Shown here: positions 41,138 to 49,479 of the stretch, piece by piece
How positions within the stretch are numbered: the stretch's first letter is position 1
How the letters are laid out: each line of letters begins with the position of its first letter
NCBI GenBank assembly: GCA_900637135.1
Contig: LR134353.1
Coordinates: 3,968,001 to 4,032,000, forward strand
Direction of reading: 5' to 3'
From: Mycolicibacterium flavescens
GTDB lineage: Bacteria > Actinomycetota > Actinomycetes > Mycobacteriales > Mycobacteriaceae
Length of the DNA stretch: 64,000 nucleotides
Notes under the pieces: generated by a model
Told to the model about the DNA's origin: nothing
Databases searched by the model: none
Seen by the model: only the letters and a program-made list of their open reading frames with translations
Position numbers and translations under genes: made by a program

Positions 41138-41896
41138 GGACTTCGCGAGCAGACGCGACACGTGCATCTGCGAGATACCAACGCGCTCAGCGATTTGCGT
41201 CTGGGTGAGTGACTCGAAGAAGCGCAGCAGCAACACGGTGCGTTCGCGTTCGGGCAGCGCAGCGAGCAAGGGCCGCAACGCTTCCCGGTTCTCGATCTGG
41301 TCGAGACCCAGGTCGACGTCGCCCAGCGTGTCGGCGATCGCTGGGGCGTCCTCGGTTCCGCTGCCGCCGCTGTCGATCGACAGCGTGTTGTAGGAGCTCC
41401 CTGCCACCAGGCCCTCGACGACCTCGTCGCGGTCCATGCCCAGCTCGGCTGCCAGCTCCGACGCCGTCGGGGCGCGGCCGAGCCGCTGCGACAACTCCGC
41501 GGTGGCGGCGCCGAGTCGCAGATGGAGCTCCTTGAGCCGCCGCGGCACCTTGACCGACCAACTGTTGTCGCGGAAATGCCGTCGGACCTCGCCCATGATG
41601 GTGGGCACCGCGAACGAGACGAAGTCCGAGCCGGCCTCGACGTCGAAGCGGATCACCGCATTCACCAGCCCGACACGGGCCACCTGCACGAGATCCTCGC
41701 GTGGCTCACCGCGCCCGTCGAAGCGCCGCGCGATGTGGTCGGCCAACGGAAGGCAGCGCTCGACGATGCGGTCGCGCTGCCGCTGAAACTTCGGCGAGTC
41801 CTCCGGCACGTTCTTCAGCTCGCGGAACATGTCGGCGACATCCGCGTACTCAGAGTTCGAACGCGACGACGAACCCTGTGACGTCGACGGCGTCAC
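41108..41896 (-). CDS. sigF: RNA polymerase sigma factor SigF
   Basis: Alternative group 3 (SigB/SigF-type) sigma factor of 262 residues that turns on stress and stationary-phase genes, including pigment, envelope and oxidative-stress functions in mycobacteria. Region 2 (DLVQVARVGLVNAVIRFD, FVSFAVPTIMGEVRRHFRD), region 3 and the region 4 helix-turn-helix (TQTQIAERVGISQMHVSRLLAKSL) are all complete. It is downstream of, and coupled by GTGA to, its anti-sigma factor gene usfX. Matches Rv3286c. Predicted target promoters are found at several places in this window. Confidence 0.97.
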   Translation of the reverse strand: MTPSTSQGSSSRSNSEYADVADMFRELKNVPEDSPKFQRQRDRIVERCLPLADHIARRFDGRGEPREDLVQVARVGLVNAVIRFDVEAGSDFVSFAVPTIMGEVRRHFRDNSWSVKVPRRLKELHLRLGAATAELSQRLGRAPTASELAAELGMDRDEVVEGLVAGSSYNTLSIDSGGSGTEDAPAIADTLGDVDLGLDQIENREALRPLLAALPERERTVLLLRFFESLTQTQIAERVGISQMHVSRLLAKSLTRLRDQLQ

Positions 41897-42324
41897 TGCA
41901 GCGTCGCTCGTCTCGTCGTCATGGAGATCCCGAACACCTGGGCGTTCTCGGGCCCCTGCCCGTTCTCGAAGGTCGTCACCTCGTCGGTCAGTGAACTCAG
42001 CACGTGCCAGCTGAAGCTACCGGGCGCCAGGATGTCGGAACTCTTACACGTGGTGGACGCATCGATGACGACGGCGTCGTCGCGTGGGTCGATGACGAGC
42101 AGCAGCACAGAGTTGGGTACTGCGGATCGGATCAGCCTGGTGCAGGCCTCGTCGACCGCGAGACGCAGGTCGGCGACGGCATCGAAGTCCAGGTCTTCGA
42201 AGGTCGCCACCGCGGCGACCAGGGTGCGCAGCACCGCAAGGTTCTCGAGTTCGGCGGCGACCCGGAGTTCCACCGACCGCGCGCCGTGCCCGTGCCCATT
42301 GTTCTTGTTGGCGACGTCGGCCAT
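41893..42324 (-). CDS. usfX: Anti-sigma-F factor (serine-protein kinase fold)
   Basis: Binds and holds SigF inactive until released by anti-anti-sigma proteins. The 143-residue GHKL/RsbW-type protein shows the N-box RLAVDEACTRLI and a shortened ATP-binding region, as in Rv3287c (UsfX/RsbW). The start MADVANK has a GGGAGG ribosome binding site; upstream in-frame codons are not used. A SigF-type promoter lies 29-55 bases upstream, so sigF controls its own operon. Confidence 0.93.
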   Translation of the reverse strand: MADVANKNNGHGHGARSVELRVAAELENLAVLRTLVAAVATFEDLDFDAVADLRLAVDEACTRLIRSAVPNSVLLLVIDPRDDAVVIDASTTCKSSDILAPGSFSWHVLSSLTDEVTTFENGQGPENAQVFGISMTTRRATLQ

Positions 42325-42352
42325 TTGACCTCCCGGCAATGTCGAAGCGAGA

Positions 42353-42379
42353 TTACCCCAGGTCGGATCCCACCTAACC
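42353..42379 (-). promoter_or_regulatory. SigF-type promoter of usfX-sigF
   Basis: On the minus strand, GGTTAG (42379-42374) and GGGTAA (42358-42353) are separated by 15 bases, close to the mycobacterial SigF pattern GTTT-N15-17-GGGTA. It lies 29 bases from the usfX start. Self-control of this operon is established for mycobacterial sigF. Confidence 0.7.
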
Positions 42380-42544
42380 ACGAGTACTCCGGTGACCCGC
42401 GAACGACGACGTGTGCCGCACGCCGGCGCGGGTATTTATCCGGTCATGGCGAAGCTCCCACTCCGAACGCGACCGAGCAAACGGTGAACACGACTGTGAG
42501 CAGCGGCGTTTTGACGGCGCGACAAAGTAAGACTTCTCCATGGT

Positions 42545-42561
42545 GGGGGTTCAATACCCCC
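42545..42561 (+). other. Hairpin with T-arm-like loop upstream of topoisomerase gene
   Basis: GGGGG and CCCCC pair around the seven-base loop TTCAATA (the T and A at the loop ends could pair as well). Size and loop look like the T-arm of a tRNA, but no anticodon or D arm is found upstream, so this is not a tRNA gene. It may be a simple hairpin in the leader of the next gene, which begins 19 bases later. Confidence 0.35.
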
Positions 42562-42580
42562 CTGCATCCAGGGGCCAAAC

Positions 42581-43600
42581 ATGCGACTTCGCCGTAGCGT
42601 CGTCAGCGGCCCCGGCCTGCGGAGGGTGCGTCGCGGTCGCGGGTTCTCCTACGAACATCCCGACGGCACCCCGGTCACCGACGAGAAGACCCTGCAGCGC
42701 ATCAAGGATCTGGTCATCCCGCCCGCCTGGAAGAAGGTGTGGATCTGCCCCTACCCCAACGGGCACATCCAGGCGGTGGGCACGGATGCCGCGGGCCGAC
42801 GCCAGTACCTCTACCACCAGAGGTGGCAGGAGGAGCGCAACGAGGAGAAGTTCGACCGGGTCCTGGAGATGTCGGCGGCGCTGCCCGAGATGCGCAGGCG
42901 TATCGCCGCGGACCTGCGCCGCCGCGGGCTGCACCGCGACCGGGTGCTGGCCCTCGCACTGCACCTGGCCGATCTCGGATACTTCCGGGCGGGCTCTGAG
43001 CAGTACGCCGAGGAGAACAACTCGTACGGCATCGCGACGCTGCTCTGCGAGCACGTGACCCTGCAGCGCGACGCCATCGAATTCGACTTTCCCGCCAAGA
43101 GCGGCGTGCGGCGCACGCTGCTGATCGACGACCCCGAAGCGGTCCGCTCGATCCGCGCGCTGTTGCGCCGCCCGGAGCGCACCGAGCGGCTGCTGGTGTG
43201 CCGCAACGGTTCGAGCTGGATCGACATTCACGCCGACGACCTGAACACGCGGTTCAAGGAGCTCGTTGGGGATCGGTACACGGTCAAGGACCTGCGGACC
43301 TGGCACGGCACCGTGCTGGCGGCGGCCGCGTTCGTCGATGCCGACCCGCCGGTCAACAAGACTGTGATCAAGCGCGTCGAGTCCGCGGTGATGAAGGAAG
43401 TCGCCGAGGAACTCGGCAACACACCCGCGGTGGCCCGAGGTTCCTACGTCGACCCCCGAGTCGTGCAGGGCTACGAGTCCGAGCTCACCATCGCCTCGGC
43501 CGCCCGGCGCGCCGCGACGATGAAGACCCTGGCCGAACGGCAGGAGGTGCTTGACCGCGGCACGGCCCGACTCATCCGCAAAGTTGCCAAAGGTCAGTAA
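42581..43600 (+). CDS. DNA topoisomerase IB (poxvirus/eukaryote-like)
   Basis: Relaxes positive and negative supercoils by nicking one strand through a 3'-phosphotyrosine, without ATP. The 339-residue enzyme has the N-terminal TopIB cap and the catalytic residues: Arg136 (YFRAGSEQY), Arg239 and His242 (KDLRTWHGT), and Tyr289 (SYVDPRVVQGYE). Similar enzymes occur in M. smegmatis and other environmental mycobacteria and are absent from M. tuberculosis. Divergent from usfX; converges with ugd, overlapping by seven bases. Confidence 0.93.
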   Translation: MRLRRSVVSGPGLRRVRRGRGFSYEHPDGTPVTDEKTLQRIKDLVIPPAWKKVWICPYPNGHIQAVGTDAAGRRQYLYHQRWQEERNEEKFDRVLEMSAALPEMRRRIAADLRRRGLHRDRVLALALHLADLGYFRAGSEQYAEENNSYGIATLLCEHVTLQRDAIEFDFPAKSGVRRTLLIDDPEAVRSIRALLRRPERTERLLVCRNGSSWIDIHADDLNTRFKELVGDRYTVKDLRTWHGTVLAAAAFVDADPPVNKTVIKRVESAVMKEVAEELGNTPAVARGSYVDPRVVQGYESELTIASAARRAATMKTLAERQEVLDRGTARLIRKVAKGQ

Positions 43601-44892
43601 CCCGACGGGGTTCCGTTGCCCAGATAGGTCATCCCGGCCTCGTTGAGCAACGCCGCATCGAGCAGGTTGCGGGTGTCGACGACGACGGCTCCGGGCGCGT
43701 GCTCGGCGATCAGGACCCAGTCCAGTTCGCGGAACTCCGGCCACTCGGTGAGCACCACGATGGCATCGGCGTCTTTTGCCGCCAGATATGGATCGTCGAC
43801 GGCGACGATCGACGATTCCCGCAACCGCGACTGATCCATCGCCCGGAGCCGCGGGTCGTATCCGGTGACCTGCGCCCCGGTCCGGCCCAGGTCGGCGCAG
43901 ATCGTCAGCGCCGGTGAATCGCGCAGGTCACTGGTGCCCGCCTTGAACGTCAGGCCCAGCGCGGTGATGCGGGCGTGGCCGAGCGGGGTGGCCATGAACC
44001 GGCCCAGCGTCGACGCGATTCGCGCGGACTGGGCGGCGTTCGTCGAGCGAGCCGATTCGACCTCGGGCAGGTCTACCCCCGCCACCTTGCCGGTGTGCAG
44101 GATGGCCGCGGTGTCCTTCGGCAGGCACGATCCGCCCCACCCCGGTCCCGGTTGCAGGAAGTGCGGACCGATGCGCACGTCGGCGCCCATGCAGCGAGTG
44201 ACGTCGGCGATGTCGGCGCCCATCCGGGCGCACAGCCGGGCCAGTGAGTTGGCGTAGGAGATCTTCACCGCGAGAAAAGCATTGCTGGCGTACTTCGCCA
44301 ACTCCGCGCTTTCCGGGCTCATCCGAAAAATCTGCGCGTGGTTTCCGTGCACGTGCGACACCAGCTCGGCGGCTTCGTCGTCGTCGGCGCCGATCACGAT
44401 GCGGTCCGGGTTACGGAAGTCGTATACGGCGTGGCTCTCGCGGAGGAACTCGGGATTGGAGACCGCGCGAATTCCAGCGTGTCGCAACCGCTTTTCGATC
44501 CGTCGGGTGGTGCCGACCGGAACCGTCGACTTGAGCACCAGCACCGAACCCGGTCGCAGCACGGTGGCGAGTTGCTCGACCGCCGCGTCGACCGCCGACA
44601 GGTCCGCCGATCCGTCTGATCTGCTCGGCGTGGGCACGCAGATGAACACCACGTCGCACTCAGCGAGATCGGGATACTCGACGGTGAATTCGAGCGTCGC
44701 GGAGTTTAATCCGCGACGAAGCAGCTCGGCCAGGCCGGGCTCGTCCAGCAGGGGAACACCGCTACGGAGTTGCTCGACGCGGCCGGCGTCGACGTCGACG
44801 CACACGGTGTCGTGACCACGTTCGGCCAGACACACCGCGGTTGTCAGGCCGACGTAGCCCGCACCGGTCACCCCGACTCGAAGGGTGTTCAT
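43594..44892 (-). CDS. ugd: UDP-glucose 6-dehydrogenase family protein
   Basis: Oxidises UDP-glucose to UDP-glucuronate with two NAD+. The 432 residues show GAGYVG (10-15) for NAD, the middle dimer domain with VSNPEFLRESHAVYDFRNPDRIVIG, and the catalytic Cys256 in GGSCLPKD. The family also includes UDP-ManNAc and GDP-mannose dehydrogenases, so UDP-glucose is the most likely but not certain substrate. With the UXS-like gene at the other end of the operon it could supply UDP-glucuronate and UDP-xylose. Last gene of the nine-gene glycan operon; its start overlaps the GT9 stop. Confidence 0.9.
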   Translation of the reverse strand: MNTLRVGVTGAGYVGLTTAVCLAERGHDTVCVDVDAGRVEQLRSGVPLLDEPGLAELLRRGLNSATLEFTVEYPDLAECDVVFICVPTPSRSDGSADLSAVDAAVEQLATVLRPGSVLVLKSTVPVGTTRRIEKRLRHAGIRAVSNPEFLRESHAVYDFRNPDRIVIGADDDEAAELVSHVHGNHAQIFRMSPESAELAKYASNAFLAVKISYANSLARLCARMGADIADVTRCMGADVRIGPHFLQPGPGWGGSCLPKDTAAILHTGKVAGVDLPEVESARSTNAAQSARIASTLGRFMATPLGHARITALGLTFKAGTSDLRDSPALTICADLGRTGAQVTGYDPRLRAMDQSRLRESSIVAVDDPYLAAKDADAIVVLTEWPEFRELDWVLIAEHAPGAVVVDTRNLLDAALLNEAGMTYLGNGTPSGY

Positions 44893-45836
44893 GCACAGTC
44901 CTTCAACAAGCTCTCGGTGGCGTCGAGCACGCGACCGACCGTGATCAGCAGCAGCCCCCGGTGCGGTCGGTCGGCGTGCGGATCGCCCTTGTCGCCGGCC
45001 CACACCGCGATATGCGGACCCGTTCCCCGCGGCCCCCACCGGTTCGGCGGTGTCGGACCGAACAGCAGCACCGACGGAGTGCCGGTCGCAGTCGCGATGT
45101 GTCCGACGCCGGTGTCACCACAGATCAACAAGCGGCAATCGTGGATCAGTGTGACGAGTTCGAGCAGGCCGAGAGTGCCTGCGAGCACGCTGGATCGGGG
45201 CAACCCGGCGGCGTCGGCCACTGACCGGGCAAGGTCGACCTCACTGTCATCGCCGGTGATGACCACGTCGTGGCCGCGGTTTCGCAGCGCGGCGGCGACC
45301 TGTCCGAAACGCTCCGCTGGCCAGCGCCGCGCGGCGTATGCGGCGCCCGGATGAATCACCACCGTCGACGAGCGGTTCCGATAGCCGTCCGGCCGCGGGA
45401 TCGCCAAATTCTCTGAATCACAGGTGATTCCGGCCCACTCGAGCAGCGCGCACCAGCGGTCGACCTCGTGCAGTTCGGTCCGCCACGGTGGGCCGTCGAC
45501 CCCGGGATATGCGGGATGCCGGTGGCTGATCAGGGTTCGGGGCCCCATCGCGAGCAGATCGGCGATGCTTTCGGGGCCGGAGCCGTGCAGGTTGACCGCG
45601 AGTGCGGGCGGGTGGCGGCGGGGACGCAGCCGGCCGAGGCCGGGTGTGGGGTGGAGTTCGTCGACCAAACCGATGAGCATCACCAGATCGCGGTAGCGTT
45701 CCGGGGCGGCGAGCACGATGTGGGCGTCGGGGTGTGCCCGCCGCAGCCCACGCAGCGCGGGAATCCCGGTGAGTAGATCCCCGAGGCCCAGCGCACGCAG
45801 GACCACGATGGTCTCCGGGAAGGTCTCCGGGGTCAC
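44889..45836 (-). CDS. Glycosyltransferase family 9 (heptosyltransferase-like), copy A
   Basis: A 315-residue GT-B enzyme of family 9, whose known members transfer heptose from ADP-heptose (WaaC, WaaF, WaaQ). N-terminal [26 protein letters not shown] and the C-terminal nucleotide-binding block ICGDTGVGHIATATGTPSVLLFGPTPPNRWGP are typical. ADP-heptose as donor fits the hldE, gmhA and gmhB genes in the same operon. The GTG start chosen makes a GTGA overlap with the SDR stop; a GTG two codons earlier is possible. Confidence 0.9.
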   Translation of the reverse strand: MTPETFPETIVVLRALGLGDLLTGIPALRGLRRAHPDAHIVLAAPERYRDLVMLIGLVDELHPTPGLGRLRPRRHPPALAVNLHGSGPESIADLLAMGPRTLISHRHPAYPGVDGPPWRTELHEVDRWCALLEWAGITCDSENLAIPRPDGYRNRSSTVVIHPGAAYAARRWPAERFGQVAAALRNRGHDVVITGDDSEVDLARSVADAAGLPRSSVLAGTLGLLELVTLIHDCRLLICGDTGVGHIATATGTPSVLLFGPTPPNRWGPRGTGPHIAVWAGDKGDPHADRPHRGLLLITVGRVLDATESLLKDCA

Positions 45837-46519
45837 GGCCACGAAGACTCCGTCGACGCGCACACCACCAGCTCGCGCACCTCGCACCCGGCCGGCTGAG
45901 ACAGGGCGAACACGACGGTATCGGCAACGTGTTCGGGCTGGTTGAGCTTGGCGTCCGGCGGCGGCTTGTACTGCTCGTCGCGGTTGTCGAAGAACGCCGT
46001 GTGCATACCGCCGGGGATCAGCGTCGTGACACCCACCTCCCCCGCAAGTTCCGCGGCCAACGCGCGGGAGAATCCGATGACTCCGAATTTCGAGGCGCAG
46101 TACGCGGTCGCGTCGCTGACGGCCTTGATCCCCAAAGTCGATGCGCACGTGACGATCCGGCCACCCGTGTTCTTCAGGTACGGCAACGCCGAGCGGATCA
46201 CCGCCGCGGTGCCCAGCAGGTTGACGTGGATGACGCGTTCCCAGTCCTTGACCGCGACGTCGGCGAGCTTGCCGCACATGTCAGTGCCTCCGGCGGTGAA
46301 CACGCCGTGAATCTGACCGCCGACCTGATCGGCCAATTCGCGTACCGCCGCGTCCACCGCCTCGGAGCCGGCGAGATCGGCTTTCGCGAAGGCCACGCCC
46401 GGTTTCGGATCGTTGCGGTCGATCACCAGCGGTGTTCCACCCTGTCGCGCAACGGCTTCCACCGTGGCCGCGCCGAGTCCCGACGCGCCGCCGGTGATGA
46501 TGATGTTGCCCAGAGCCAT
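45833..46519 (-). CDS. Short-chain dehydrogenase in the glycan operon
   Basis: A classical SDR of 228 residues. Cofactor loop TGGASGLG (9-16), catalytic Ser127, Tyr140 and Lys144 (YCASK) are intact, and Asp36 after the second strand suggests NAD preference. It lies between hldE and a heptosyltransferase gene, so it may modify the sugar, for example oxidise, reduce or epimerise a heptose. No sequence feature names the substrate. It is not of the extended HldD type. The AAAGGAA ribosome binding site fixes the start. Confidence 0.85.
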   Translation of the reverse strand: MALGNIIITGGASGLGAATVEAVARQGGTPLVIDRNDPKPGVAFAKADLAGSEAVDAAVRELADQVGGQIHGVFTAGGTDMCGKLADVAVKDWERVIHVNLLGTAAVIRSALPYLKNTGGRIVTCASTLGIKAVSDATAYCASKFGVIGFSRALAAELAGEVGVTTLIPGGMHTAFFDNRDEQYKPPPDAKLNQPEHVADTVVFALSQPAGCEVRELVVCASTESSWP

Positions 46520-46536
46520 TGAGAATTCCTTTCGGT

Positions 46537-47892
46537 TCACGACCGCGCTGCGGCGATCAGATTTGACGATGAGTAGCCGGCGACGGTCGGCAGCAGCACG
46601 ACCTCACCGCCGTGGCGGCGGACCACGTCGACCTCGGGAAGGTCGGCCTCGGTGTAGTCGCCGCCCTTGACCCAGATGTCGGGCCGCAGTTGCTCCAGCG
46701 CCGCTTCGGGTGACAGTTCGTCGAAGATCACCACGGCGTCGACACATGCCAGTGCGCCGAGCACCCGCGCCCTGTCCTGATCCGCGACGACGGGCCTGCG
46801 CGGTCCCTTCAGCGCGCGCACCGAGGTGTCGGAGTTCAGCAGCACCACCAGCGCGTCGCCGAGATCGCGCGCCTGCCGCAGCAGGCGGACATGACCGGTG
46901 TGCAGCAGGTCGAAGCAGCCGCCGGTGGCGACCAGCCGGCCTGCGCGCCGGCGCAAGTGGTCCCGGACCTCGGCGATGTCACCGGTGAGCGCGGTCGACG
47001 TTGTCGCCGAATGGGTTCCACCGACTGTCGCGGCGCTCGACACGCCAACCGCACCGCCTGCGGCGACGAACCTGCTGGCGGCGTCCACCGCGTCGGCGAC
47101 GGCGTCGTGGACGCCCCTACCCGCCGCGAGTGCCATGGTGGCCGCGATCGCGAACCGGTCCCCCGCGCCGCAGGTGTCGCCGTGGTCACCCCGTGCGGCC
47201 GAATCCCGCACGGGGTGGTGCTCGTTGCCGGTGTCGGTGGCCACGAGTGCACCCTTGGGGCCCAGGGTCACGCACACCGCTCGCGCCGCCCACTGTTCGC
47301 GCAACGACTCCGCCGAGCGTCCCGCCGCCTCGTCCAGGTTCGGGGTGACCAGCCAGCAGCCCGAGACAGGTTCGGTCCCGCGCGGATGCGGGTCCCACAC
47401 CGTCGGCACTCGCTGCGCGGCCGAGGCGACGAGCTTGCGAATCTCACCGTGCGCGGTGATGCCGCGCCCGTAGTCGGCCACACAGACCGCGGCGGCCTGC
47501 CCGAGCACCTCGGCCACCTCGGGGGATAGCGCGTCGCCGGCGGCCGCTCCGTCACCATGGTCGAGCCGCAGCATGGACTGCCCGGCCGCACGGATCCTGG
47601 TCTTGCACACCGTATTCCCGGCCATCGGCAAACCGATGACCCGCACGCCGGCATCGGCCAGCAGGTCGGTCAGCGCGCGGCCTTCGGCGTCGTCGCCAAC
47701 GGCGGTCACCAGCACCACATCGCAGCCCGTCCGCGCGGCGAGTACGGCGGCCAGTCCCGCCCCGCCCGGTCGTCGCCATATCCGTTCGGTGTCGACGACC
47801 GGGACGGGCGCCTCGGGACTGAGCCGGGTGGCGGTGCCTTCGATGTCGACGTCGAGCATGCAATCGCCGATGACGACCAATGGCTCACTCAT
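46537..47892 (-). CDS. hldE: Bifunctional heptose-7-phosphate kinase / heptose-1-phosphate adenylyltransferase
   Basis: Two-step enzyme of ADP-heptose synthesis. The N-terminal ribokinase-type domain (1-300) phosphorylates D-glycero-D-manno-heptose 7-phosphate at C1; it has GGAGLAAVLAA and the GAGD catalytic loop (242-245). The C-terminal domain (about 310-451) is a cytidylyltransferase-like adenylyltransferase with GCFDLLHTGH (325-334) and WVKGGDY. It is fused as in Gram-negative HldE/RfaE. M. tuberculosis uses a different GDP-heptose route (hddA). It overlaps gmhA by eight bases. Confidence 0.9.
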   Translation of the reverse strand: MSEPLVVIGDCMLDVDIEGTATRLSPEAPVPVVDTERIWRRPGGAGLAAVLAARTGCDVVLVTAVGDDAEGRALTDLLADAGVRVIGLPMAGNTVCKTRIRAAGQSMLRLDHGDGAAAGDALSPEVAEVLGQAAAVCVADYGRGITAHGEIRKLVASAAQRVPTVWDPHPRGTEPVSGCWLVTPNLDEAAGRSAESLREQWAARAVCVTLGPKGALVATDTGNEHHPVRDSAARGDHGDTCGAGDRFAIAATMALAAGRGVHDAVADAVDAASRFVAAGGAVGVSSAATVGGTHSATTSTALTGDIAEVRDHLRRRAGRLVATGGCFDLLHTGHVRLLRQARDLGDALVVLLNSDTSVRALKGPRRPVVADQDRARVLGALACVDAVVIFDELSPEAALEQLRPDIWVKGGDYTEADLPEVDVVRRHGGEVVLLPTVAGYSSSNLIAAARS

Positions 47893-48463
47893 GGGAGACC
47901 CCCAGCAGAACCTCGTCGACGGCGATGCACAGCGCGTGCACGAGGAGCAGGTGGACCTCCTGGACCGTCGCGGTGGTCGACGCTTCGACACAGACGGCGT
48001 CGTCACACATCGCGGCGAGGGGATTGGGCTCGGGGCCGGTCAACGCCCATGTGGTGAGGCCGGTTTCGTGTGCAGCCTTGACGGCGGCGAGCACATTCGG
48101 GCTCGTCCCGCTGGTCGACAGTGAGACCAGTACGTCGCCCGGCCTACCGTGTGCGCGCACGCCTCTGGCGAATATCTCATCGATCCCGTAGTCGTTGCCG
48201 ATCGCGGTGAGCGCCGAGGTGTCCGCGTGTAACGAGATGGCGGACATGGGCATTCGATCGTCTCGGAAGCGGCCGACCAGTTCCGCGGTCAGATGTTGCG
48301 CCTCGGCCGCGCTGCCGCCGTTGCCGCACGCGAGTAACCGGCCGCCGGTGGTGAGGACATCGGCGAGCCGTCGCCCCCACGCGGCCAGCTTGGGCGCCTC
48401 CGGTGTGAGGTGGCCGGCCGCCCGTGACAGTGCGGAGAAGTGGGTTTCGATCGTCGGATTCAT
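47885..48463 (-). CDS. gmhA: Sedoheptulose-7-phosphate isomerase
   Basis: First step of heptose synthesis, turning sedoheptulose 7-phosphate into D-glycero-D-manno-heptose 7-phosphate. The 192-residue SIS-domain protein has CGNGGSAAEAQHLTAELVGRF (46-66; His57 and Glu61 in the active site), SLSTSGTSPNV for the phosphate, and a C-terminal QEVHLLLVHALC with the second active His. The GGAGG ribosome binding site fixes the start. ATGA overlap with the GT9 gene before it and eight-base overlap with hldE after it. Confidence 0.93.
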   Translation of the reverse strand: MNPTIETHFSALSRAAGHLTPEAPKLAAWGRRLADVLTTGGRLLACGNGGSAAEAQHLTAELVGRFRDDRMPMSAISLHADTSALTAIGNDYGIDEIFARGVRAHGRPGDVLVSLSTSGTSPNVLAAVKAAHETGLTTWALTGPEPNPLAAMCDDAVCVEASTTATVQEVHLLLVHALCIAVDEVLLGVSHE

Positions 48464-49479
48464 TGCCGTCCTCCAATTCGGTTGACCGCGTCGAGCAGTT
48501 CGTCGTCGGTGATGCCGTCCAGGCACGGGTGCCCGGGCACCGGGCAGTCACGGGCCCGGGTGAGCCGACAGGGGGCCTGTTGGTCTCCGAGCCGAATGAC
48601 GGTGGACCCGTAGGGGCCCCACTGTGAGGCGGGCACGACGGGAGCGAACAACGAGACCACCGGTGTGCCGACGGCCGCCGCTAGGTGGGCGGGCCCGGTG
48701 TTGGGTGCGATCACCATCCGCGCCGCGGCGTAGACGGCCGCCAACGTTTCCAGGGTCGTGCGCCCCCCGAGGTCGGTGGCCGACTCCCCCGCTACCGCCG
48801 CGGTGAGCTCGCGTTCACCGGGATCGCCGGTGACGACCACCCGGCACCCGGCGGTGACGAGTGCTTCGACCATGCCGATGCTGCGCCGGGTGGTCGGTCG
48901 ACGCGCGGGCACGGCGGCTCCGGGATGGAAGACGATGAACGGCGCGTCGCCCAATGATTCGGCGATTCCGGTGAGCAGTGGCGGTGGTTGGCGCACCCGC
49001 AGCCTGCCGTCGTCACCGTCGGCCAGCTCACAACCGGCCGCCGTGGCCAACGACAGCGCGCGCTCGGGCTCGGGTATGCCGTCGGGAACGTGGTGGCGCA
49101 GGTCGAGCAGTGTTCCGGGATAGTCCTCGCTGATCGCCCCGACCCACGGCACCGAAGCCATCCGGCAGATCAATGCCAGCGGCAGCGGGGACTGATGAAA
49201 CGACGTGAAGATGTAGACCCGCTCGGGGGCGATGTCGCGCAGCTGTTTGACCATCGCCTCCACGTGTCCCGCGGTCAGCTCGGGTGAGTCGAAGTCCACC
49301 CACGGCGCCTGAAACTCGATGATGTCGTCGACGCCGGGCAGCAGCTCGGCGGCGGCTCGCCCGCGCGGCCCCGCCAGAAAGGTGACCTCCTCGTGTGTTT
49401 CGGCCACGGCGCGGACCGCGGGGCCGGTGATCAACACGTCCCCTGCGCTGTCCAAGCGCGCAACGATTGCCCGGCTCAT
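48460..49479 (-). CDS. Glycosyltransferase family 9 (heptosyltransferase-like), copy B
   Basis: A 339-residue GT-B enzyme of family 9, more distant from copy A. The N-terminal block ARLDSAGDVLITGPAVRAVAE corresponds to the family's 'D-x-G-D' acceptor loop. The C-terminal APNTGPAHLAAAVGTPVVSLFAPVVPASQWGP is the nucleotide-binding region. A cysteine-containing tail (ARDCPVPGHPCLDGI) is typical of several GT9 members. Having two GT9 genes suggests at least two heptose residues or two positions in the glycan. It is coupled at both ends by ATGA overlaps. Confidence 0.88.
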   Translation of the reverse strand: MSRAIVARLDSAGDVLITGPAVRAVAETHEEVTFLAGPRGRAAAELLPGVDDIIEFQAPWVDFDSPELTAGHVEAMVKQLRDIAPERVYIFTSFHQSPLPLALICRMASVPWVGAISEDYPGTLLDLRHHVPDGIPEPERALSLATAAGCELADGDDGRLRVRQPPPLLTGIAESLGDAPFIVFHPGAAVPARRPTTRRSIGMVEALVTAGCRVVVTGDPGERELTAAVAGESATDLGGRTTLETLAAVYAAARMVIAPNTGPAHLAAAVGTPVVSLFAPVVPASQWGPYGSTVIRLGDQQAPCRLTRARDCPVPGHPCLDGITDDELLDAVNRIGGRQ

